64,000 nucleotides of DNA from Comamonas odontotermitis. Its GTDB lineage: Bacteria > Pseudomonadota > Gammaproteobacteria > Burkholderiales > Burkholderiaceae_C. Below are positions 58,704 through 64,000 of the stretch, piece by piece; position 1 is the first letter of the stretch, and every line of letters begins with the position of its first letter. The notes under the pieces were generated by a model. The model saw only the letters and a list, made by a program, of their open reading frames with translations, had not been told where the DNA came from and made no database searches. A program made the translations under genes and the position numbers. The DNA is taken from contig NZ_JACHKZ010000019.1 of the NCBI RefSeq assembly GCF_014207855.1, forward strand, positions 18,711-82,710, in the 5' to 3' direction.

Positions 58704-59441
58704 TTAGTGCGTGTGCAGGCCACCGTTCACAGAGAACTCGGCGCCAGTTGCATAGCCGCCGTCTTCCGACGCCAACCAAGCAATGATGGCTGCAATTTCC
58801 TGCGGCTCGCCCAGGCGCTTCATAGGGATGGTGCCGACGATCTTCTCCAGCACATCGGGGCGGATGGCCTTGACCATGTCCGTGCCGATATAGCCAGGGC
58901 TTACGGTGTTGACCGTGACGCCCTTGCCTGCCAGCTCCTGCGCCAGCGCCATCGAGAAACCGTGCATGCCTGCCTTGGCGGCCGAGTAGTTGGTTTGCCC
59001 CGCCTGCCCCTTGGCGCCATTGACCGAGCTGATATTGACGATGCGGCCCCAGCCCTTTTCCACCATGTCGCCAACGACCTGTTTGGTCACATTGAACATG
59101 GAATTCAGGTTGGTTTCGATCACCGTCTGCCAGTCTTCGGGGGTCATCTTGATGAACATGCGATCGCGGGTGATACCGGCGTTGTTCACCAGCACATCGA
59201 TGGTGCCGTGTTCCGCCTTGGTCTTGGCAAATGCCTCGACCGTGGACTCCCAGCTGCCGACATTGCCGACCGATGCGTAGAAGGTATAGCCCTGTGCCTT
59301 TTGCTCGTCCAGCCACTTCTGGAAATCACGCGTGGGGCCACAGCCCGCAATCACCTTGAATCCGTCTTTGTGCAAGCGTTGGCAAATGGCCGTTCCAATG
59401 CCTCCCATACCGCCGGTTACATAGGCCACTTTTTGACTCAT
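58704..59441 (-). CDS. phaB: Acetoacetyl-CoA reductase (NADPH)
   Basis: 245 residues, the standard PhaB size. The short-chain dehydrogenase motif is YVTGGMGGIGTAIC near the N-terminus. The catalytic Ser-Tyr-Lys are in NISSVNGAKGQAGQTNYSAAKAG, and the PhaB-specific GCGPTRDFQKW is present. NAGITRDRMFIKMTPEDW and SPGYIGTDMVKAIRPDVLEKI also match C. necator PhaB. It reduces acetoacetyl-CoA to (R)-3-hydroxybutyryl-CoA. Last of the PHB genes, after a hairpin that separates it from phaA. Confidence 0.96.
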   Translation of the reverse strand: MSQKVAYVTGGMGGIGTAICQRLHKDGFKVIAGCGPTRDFQKWLDEQKAQGYTFYASVGNVGSWESTVEAFAKTKAEHGTIDVLVNNAGITRDRMFIKMTPEDWQTVIETNLNSMFNVTKQVVGDMVEKGWGRIVNISSVNGAKGQAGQTNYSAAKAGMHGFSMALAQELAGKGVTVNTVSPGYIGTDMVKAIRPDVLEKIVGTIPMKRLGEPQEIAAIIAWLASEDGGYATGAEFSVNGGLHTH

Positions 59442-59588
59442 TCATATCTCCTTGGTATTTCGTGGATTGATAGCGCACTACCACTTTAACCAAGAAACAA
59501 GGCCCCGAGACCCTCGTTTACGCCAAGCGCTCAGAATCTTGGTTTGGCGCCATTTTTTGATGAAAATGTCATGCGCAAACAACAAAAA

Positions 59589-59606
59589 CGCGCTCCTTGG
59601 AGCGCG
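59589..59606. terminator. Terminator-like hairpin between phaA and phaB
   Basis: Perfect 8-bp stem CGCGCTCC/GGAGCGCG with a TT loop, A-run before and T-run after. It lies between phaA and phaB on the strand they share, so it may reduce readthrough or release phaA mRNA. Confidence 0.75.
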
Positions 59607-59719
59607 CTTTTTTTCCTTTGAATTCGAGCCATTTTAAAGGCTATCGAAACGAAGGGTTCGATTGCAGAAAGTCACAAAGCTGCCATCAATGCATGACGGC
59701 CTTCGTGGGCGATATCTGC

Positions 59720-60901
59720 CTATACACGCTCCACAGCCAGGGCTACACCCATGCCACCGCCAATGCACAGACCGGCAATGCCGCGCTTGGAGCCGCGGCG
59801 CTTCATCTCGTGCAGCAGCGTCACCAGGATACGAGCGCCGGATGCACCGATGGGGTGGCCAATGGCGATGGCGCCGCCATTGACGTTGACCTTGCTCGTG
59901 TCCAGACCGAGCTCCTGGTTCACGGCGCAGGCCTGAGCTGCAAATGCTTCATTGAGCTCGAACAGGTCAACCTCGCCCTCTTTCCAACCAGTCTTGGCCA
60001 GCACCTTGCGCACGGCGTGCATCGGGCCCATGCCCATGATCTTGGGATCGAGCCCTACGGTGGCAAAGCCTGCAATGCGTGCCAGTGGCTCTGCCCCCAG
60101 TTCCTTGGCCTTCTTGGCGCTGGCCACCACCAGTGCAGCGGCACCATCGTTCAGGCCCGAAGCATTGCCCGCCGTGACGGAGCCTGCCTTGTCGAACGCA
60201 GGCTTGAGGCCAGCGAGTGCATCCGCATTGGTTTTGCGATTGATGTATTCGTCGGCCTTGAATTCGATGGGGTCGCCCTTGCGCTGTGGAATGGCAACTG
60301 TGACGATTTCTTCCACAAAGTTGCCCGCGTCCTGAGCGGCGGTAGCCTTTTGCTGGCTGGCCAGTGCAAAGGCGTCCTGCTTTTCGCGGTCGATATGGAA
60401 TTCCTTGGCCACGTTCTCGGCGGTGATGCCCATGTGGTACTGGTTGTACACATCCCACAGGCCATCGACGATCATGGTGTCGGTCATTTTCCAGTCGCCC
60501 ATGCGCTGGCCGTCACGCGAACCATTCAGCACGTGGGGCGAGAGGCTCATGTTTTCCTGGCCGCCGGCCACTACCACATCGGCATCGCCATTGCTGATGG
60601 CCTGCGCCGCCAGCATGACGGACTTGAGGCCCGAGCCACATACGGCATTGATGGTCAGCGCAGGCGTTTTCTTGTCCACGCCTGCCTTGATCATGGCCTG
60701 GCGCGCCGGATTCTGCCCCACACCAGCTGCCAACACCTGGCCCATGATGACTTCATCCACCTGGTCTGCACCTACCTTGGCACGCGCCAGTGCTTCCTTG
60801 ATCACCGTCGCGCCCAGGTCCGTTGCGGGCACCTTGGCCAGCGAGCCACCGAACTTGCCGACTGCCGTACGCACGGCCGAAATGATGACGATGTCTTCCA
60901 T
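59720..60901 (-). CDS. phaA: Acetyl-CoA acetyltransferase (beta-ketothiolase)
   Basis: 393 residues. The nucleophilic Cys88 is in [15 protein letters not shown], the second conserved His in [17 protein letters not shown], and the C-terminal catalytic Cys in [16 protein letters not shown]. It condenses two acetyl-CoA to acetoacetyl-CoA for PHB synthesis. ATG 60901 ([19 protein letters not shown]) has AGGAAGAACC immediately upstream. It is in the middle of phaC-phaA-phaB with about 228 bp to phaC and 278 bp to phaB. Confidence 0.97.
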   Translation of the reverse strand: MEDIVIISAVRTAVGKFGGSLAKVPATDLGATVIKEALARAKVGADQVDEVIMGQVLAAGVGQNPARQAMIKAGVDKKTPALTINAVCGSGLKSVMLAAQAISNGDADVVVAGGQENMSLSPHVLNGSRDGQRMGDWKMTDTMIVDGLWDVYNQYHMGITAENVAKEFHIDREKQDAFALASQQKATAAQDAGNFVEEIVTVAIPQRKGDPIEFKADEYINRKTNADALAGLKPAFDKAGSVTAGNASGLNDGAAALVVASAKKAKELGAEPLARIAGFATVGLDPKIMGMGPMHAVRKVLAKTGWKEGEVDLFELNEAFAAQACAVNQELGLDTSKVNVNGGAIAIGHPIGASGARILVTLLHEMKRRGSKRGIAGLCIGGGMGVALAVERV

Positions 60902-61129
60902 GGTTCTTCCTTTAAAAATAGGCTTTGGCGCCTGTCACATTTAGCTTTTCAGCTATCAAATTCGATACTCGCTGTGGCCACTGCTTGCAGGAGCCATCAC
61001 ATTATTGCATTGCAGCATACTCGCCCTTTTGCGGCCTTGGCATTTGCATGCCAGATGGCACGCCGCTCGGGCAAGGGGCAAAGCGCAAGCCTTGGGCGCG
61101 CCTCTTTGGGCGGCACAGGCGCGCAGCAA

Positions 61130-62899
61130 TCAGGCCTTGGCCTTGACGTAGCTGCCCGGCGCAGGCTCCAGCGCCTTGTAGGCGGTGCGTGCCTTGCCGT
61201 AGGTCTTGGGCGCAGCCACTTTTTTGCCACTGCTTTTGGCAAGCCAGTCCATCCAGTCCGTCCACCAACTGCCGGGCAACTCGTCCGCTCCCTGGAGCCA
61301 TTCATCAATGCCTGTGGGAAACTTGCCGTCCTCACGCAGCCAGTGGCTGCGCTTTTTCTTGGCAGGCGGGTTGATGACACCGGCGATATGGCCGGAGGCG
61401 CCCATCACGAAACGCTTCTTTCCACCCAGCACCTGGGTGCTGGCGTAGGCCGCGCCAATCGGCACGATATGGTCTTCACGCGAGCCATAGATATAGATGG
61501 GCATGTTGATCTTGCTCACATCCAATTGCTCCCCGCACACCGTGAGCGCGCCGGGCTGCACCAGCTTGTTTTCCAGGTAGAAGTTGCGCAGATACCATGC
61601 GTAGTAAGGGCCAGGCAGGTTGGTGGAGTCGCTGTTCCAGTACAGCAGGTCAAACGGCGGCGGCGTCTCGCCTTTAAGGTAGTTGCCCACCACGTAGTTC
61701 CACACCAAATCGACGGGCCGCAGAAAGCTGAAGGTCGATGCCAGATCCTGCCCAGCCATCAGGCCGCCCTTGCCCATGGTCAGTTCGCGGAACTTGACGA
61801 AGTTCTCGTCGATGAACACGTCGAGCACGCCGGTGTCCGAAAAATCTACCAGGGTGGTGAGCAAGGTAGCACTGGCCACCGATTTGTCACCCCGCGCCGC
61901 CAGCACCGCCAGGCCATTGACGAGCATGGTGCCGCCCACGCAAAAGCCCAGCGCATTGATCTGCGCCTGGCCGGAGATGTCCTTGACCACCTCGATGGCC
62001 TTGATGACAGCGTCGCCAATATAGTCGTCCCAGGTTTTGTTGCCCAGGCTCTCGTCAGGGTTGCGCCAGCTCACCACGAAGGTACGGTGCCCGTTTTCCA
62101 CCGAATGGCGGATCAGCGAGTTTTCAGGCTGCAGATCCAGGATGTAGTACTTGTTGATGCACGGCGGCACAAACAGCATGGGGCGCTCGAACACCTGAGT
62201 GGTCAGCGGTTTGTACTCGATCAGCTGAAACAGCTCGTTCTCGAACACCACCGCACCCTCGCTGGTGGCCACGTTTCTGCCCACCTCGAACTGTGATTCG
62301 TCAGTCATCGAGACATGGCCCTGGCGCATGTCGGCCAGCATGTTCTGAATGCCCTGGGCGATGCTCTGGCCGTTGGTGTCGATGGCCTTTTGCTGGGCCT
62401 CGGCATTGAGCGCGAGAAAGTTGCTGGGTGCCGTTGCCGCCACCCACTGCTCCACACCAAACCGGATGCGGGCACGGGTTTTTTCATCACCCAGCACGGC
62501 ATCAACCATGTCCATCAGCGCCTTGGCATTGAGGGCGTAGCTGGCAGCGGTGAAGGCAGCCATCGGATTTTGCTGCCAGGCATCGCCTGCAAAACGCCGG
62601 TCCCTGGGTACGGGTACCACGCCCCTGGCGCTTTCGGTCCACAGCGCCATGGCATCCTTGGCGTATTGCTCCTGAATGGCTCGCAGCTTGTCGGCATCGA
62701 GGCTGACGGGAGCGCCGCCGACTTGCGGCTGGGCCAGGCCATTGAACAGCCCCGTAGGTGCGCCCATGGCGTTCATGGCGGGCATCCCCTTTTGTAGGCC
62801 CTGTAACGCCTGGGTCCACATTTGCCCATACTGCTGGCCCAGCTGCGACAGCTGCGCCATCTGATCACTTCCCGGTCCCCAAAATTGCTCTTGCGTCAT
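61130..62899 (-). CDS. phaC: Poly(R)-hydroxyalkanoate synthase, class I
   Basis: 589 residues. An N-terminal domain without catalytic role (residues about 1-200) is followed by the alpha/beta hydrolase core. The lipase-like box is GFCVGGTML with the nucleophile Cys320, matching Cys319 of C. necator PhaC. The Asp and His are in the YIYGSREDHIVP and GASGHIAG regions. RNFYLENKLVQPGALTVCGEQLDV is a class I mark. It polymerises (R)-3-hydroxybutyryl-CoA on granules. ATG 62899 (MTQEQFWGPGSDQM) follows GGAGACAGCG. First gene of the PHB set. Confidence 0.97.
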   Translation of the reverse strand: MTQEQFWGPGSDQMAQLSQLGQQYGQMWTQALQGLQKGMPAMNAMGAPTGLFNGLAQPQVGGAPVSLDADKLRAIQEQYAKDAMALWTESARGVVPVPRDRRFAGDAWQQNPMAAFTAASYALNAKALMDMVDAVLGDEKTRARIRFGVEQWVAATAPSNFLALNAEAQQKAIDTNGQSIAQGIQNMLADMRQGHVSMTDESQFEVGRNVATSEGAVVFENELFQLIEYKPLTTQVFERPMLFVPPCINKYYILDLQPENSLIRHSVENGHRTFVVSWRNPDESLGNKTWDDYIGDAVIKAIEVVKDISGQAQINALGFCVGGTMLVNGLAVLAARGDKSVASATLLTTLVDFSDTGVLDVFIDENFVKFRELTMGKGGLMAGQDLASTFSFLRPVDLVWNYVVGNYLKGETPPPFDLLYWNSDSTNLPGPYYAWYLRNFYLENKLVQPGALTVCGEQLDVSKINMPIYIYGSREDHIVPIGAAYASTQVLGGKKRFVMGASGHIAGVINPPAKKKRSHWLREDGKFPTGIDEWLQGADELPGSWWTDWMDWLAKSSGKKVAAPKTYGKARTAYKALEPAPGSYVKAKA

Positions 62900-63008
62900 C
62901 GCTGTCTCCTGGTTGGCCGTATGCCCACGAAATGAAATTCACACCATCTTAGGCCCAAAATCCCCGTCCCAAGCCCCGGCACGCGCCGACTTCGGGTAAA
63001 TTCCGAGC

Positions 63009-63272
63009 ATGTATCTGGTTTTGATTGGCTGGCTCTATGTAGTGCTCATGATGGCCGTGGTCGAAGCGGCCAGCCCGCAAGGCACGGTGCTGGGCGCCGT
63101 GATTACGCTGCTGCTCTATGGCGCGCTGCCCATCGGCATCCTGATGTATATCGGCGGCACGCCAGCGCGCCGCAGAGCCCGCCGCCTGGCGGAACAGGCG
63201 CAGCTAAAAGAGGAGGCACTGCAAGCCGCGCAGGGTTCAACCCCCTCGTCCACCCAAACACCCAGGGAATGA
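63009..63272 (+). CDS. Small membrane protein, 87 residues
   Basis: Two membrane segments (about 3-22 MYLVLIGWLYVVLMMAVVEAA and 30-50 LGAVITLLLYGALPIGILMYIGG) are followed by an Arg-rich stretch (TPARRRARRLAEQAQLKEE), so the tail is probably cytoplasmic. Function unknown; small proteins of this kind are common in Burkholderiales. It is divergent from phaC by 109 bp. No strong Shine-Dalgarno precedes ATG 63009. Confidence 0.7.
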   Translation: MYLVLIGWLYVVLMMAVVEAASPQGTVLGAVITLLLYGALPIGILMYIGGTPARRRARRLAEQAQLKEEALQAAQGSTPSSTQTPRE

Positions 63273-63343
63273 TCCGCCTCGCCTAGATGTTTGATCCCAT
63301 GTTTTGATGATGCAATCTTTTCCCCTGAATGGAAAGAAACACT

Positions 63344-63415
63344 ATGGGCCAGGTTCTACACGGCTGCACCACAACGATAGAGGCGATCCGTCGAGCGATA
63401 CAACATAGTCATGCG
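63344..63415 (+). mobile_element. IS481-type transposase, N-terminal fragment only
   Basis: ATG 63344 begins a frame reading MGQVLHGCTTTIEAIRRAIQHS, the typical N-terminus of IS481-family transposases. The similarity ends within about 24 codons, after which the sequence belongs to another element. A truncated relic. Confidence 0.75.
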
Positions 63416-63419
63416 GTGC

Positions 63420-63546
63420 TAACCGACAACGGTAGCCTTTGTCCACGATGACCATGGCGGGCCGCTTGTCCGTGCCAGTGAGAATGCCGACTTGCTTAAG
63501 TGCCTCGACCAACGTGAGGCCGTTGTAGGGATTGCCCGGCAGGGTT
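63420..63546 (-). mobile_element. IS5-like transposase fragment
   Basis: On the minus strand a frame reads PGNPYNGLTLVEALKQVGILTG and then VIVDKGYRC, as in the internal DDE region of IS5-type transposases. It is only about 40 codons, with no ends, and abuts the IS481 fragment. Confidence 0.6.
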
Positions 63547-63555
63547 CAGGGTTGA

Positions 63556-63918
63556 CTATCTAGCCGCAGCAAGACTTTTAACAATAGCATCAAAGTCTTT
63601 TACTCTTTCCGATTTAATGAATTTTCGAACTGCTTTAAATGAAAGCCGATAGTCTCCTCTACATATGATAAGAGAGCGAACATCTTCTGAAAATCTAAAT
63701 TCCATTCCAGACAAAGATATCCATGGAGTAAAATCCTTGGTTTCTTTCATTCGCTGAACGCAATCAGGCTGATCTTCAGCAATTTTATTTGCAATAGATT
63801 TCATCAAAAGTCGCCACAATTCTTTTGGGAAAAAATTATTTTTAGAATTATCTGAGATAAACCATTTCTTATAATCTATTTCCACCCCAGTTTTAAGATC
63901 AAAAGGGCTTTGTTGCAT
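63556..63918 (-). CDS. AT-rich orphan protein with start codon in an IS end
   Basis: 120 residues, no motif I recognise. It is clearly more AT-rich than its neighbours (many AAA/ATT codons), which fits recent acquisition. The first codons MQQSPF coincide with the inverted end of the insertion sequence to its right (TTATGCAACAAAGCCC), so the real N-terminus may have been replaced by the insertion. The body (KKWFISDNSKNNFFPKELWRLL, LSGMEFRFSEDVRSLIICRG) is soluble with no signal or membrane segment. Could be a remnant. Confidence 0.5.
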   Translation of the reverse strand: MQQSPFDLKTGVEIDYKKWFISDNSKNNFFPKELWRLLMKSIANKIAEDQPDCVQRMKETKDFTPWISLSGMEFRFSEDVRSLIICRGDYRLSFKAVRKFIKSERVKDFDAIVKSLAAAR

Positions 63919-64000
63919 AAATCGGTTTGAGACTGAGTCTCCCCAAACCCCAGACGTAGTTATGCCACGGCCACCGTTTGGGGCGTGCCCAGCTCGGTGA
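63905..64000 (-). mobile_element. IS end with transposase C-terminus, cut by window
   Basis: The inverted end GGGCTTTGTTGCATAAATC starts at 63905. About 40 bp further, on the minus strand, a frame ends in TELGTPQTVAVA and TAA (63962-63960), like IS5-family transposase tails. The rest of the element lies beyond 64000. Confidence 0.6.

Noticed and set aside
59597..62296. Very long plus-strand reading frame antisense to phaA and phaC
   Set aside because: Both minus-strand genes are recognised along their full length; the opposite frame is a codon-bias artefact.

Overview
The window looks like chromosomal DNA of a betaproteobacterium of the family Comamonadaceae, probably Comamonas-like. This is an inference from protein sequences alone. 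The supporting signs are high GC, a class I phaC-phaA-phaB polyhydroxybutyrate locus, a pyruvate dehydrogenase operon whose E3 carries its own lipoyl domain, a DUF2322 protein, a Bug-type binding protein, and a second IF-1 gene.

Layout. 1-6.0 kb: the edge of a type VI secretion cluster, with tssH (cut by the window) divergent from tssA, an FHA scaffold (tagH-like) and a PP2C phosphatase. 6.1-10.2 kb: a PLP-dependent Orn/Lys/Arg decarboxylase and a PotE antiporter, downstream of an AT-rich leader and a perfect FNR-type box. 10.5-11.1 kb: two identical tandem tRNA-Pro(TGG) genes plus a decayed tRNA-like copy. 11.2-17.5 kb: infA paralogue, EVE-domain protein, chromate transporter, DUF2322 protein, YbdK-type ligase and cation:proton antiporter. 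18.0-20.3 kb: a two-gene operon of a radical SAM protein and a DUF4130 protein, a putative DNA-repair pair of unknown chemistry, directly behind a consensus LexA (SOS) box. 20.4-28.8 kb: lipoprotein, periplasmic asparaginase, class IV aminotransferase, Bug-type binding protein, exported protein, OmpR-type two-component pair and a small FHA protein. 29.1-29.8 kb: a Fic-protein relic that has lost its catalytic core. 30.0-39.6 kb: aceE-aceF-lpdA, divergent from a PAS histidine kinase and FixJ-type regulator. 39.7-45.6 kb: folD, M3 oligopeptidase, DUF4124/glutaredoxin protein, rpiA, pyrD. 45.6-50.8 kb: repeat-rich spacer, MocR regulator divergent from paiB, bioB, a 159-bp MITE and two VOC proteins. 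51.2-58.6 kb: GGDEF/EAL protein, YgiQ-type radical SAM protein, YigZ-family protein, GAF protein and tRNA-Gly(CCC). 58.7-62.9 kb: phaB, phaA, phaC. 63.3-64.0 kb: insertion-sequence debris and an AT-rich orphan ORF whose start codon lies in an IS end.

Most of the window is ordinary core metabolism. The strongest candidate for a little-described system is the SOS-box radical SAM/DUF4130 operon, which here lacks the uracil-DNA glycosylase domain that often accompanies it. Next come the FNR-type control of the decarboxylase/PotE pair, the terminator-like leader in front of paiB, and several mobile-element scars (MITE, Fic relic, tRNA relic, IS junction at the right end).
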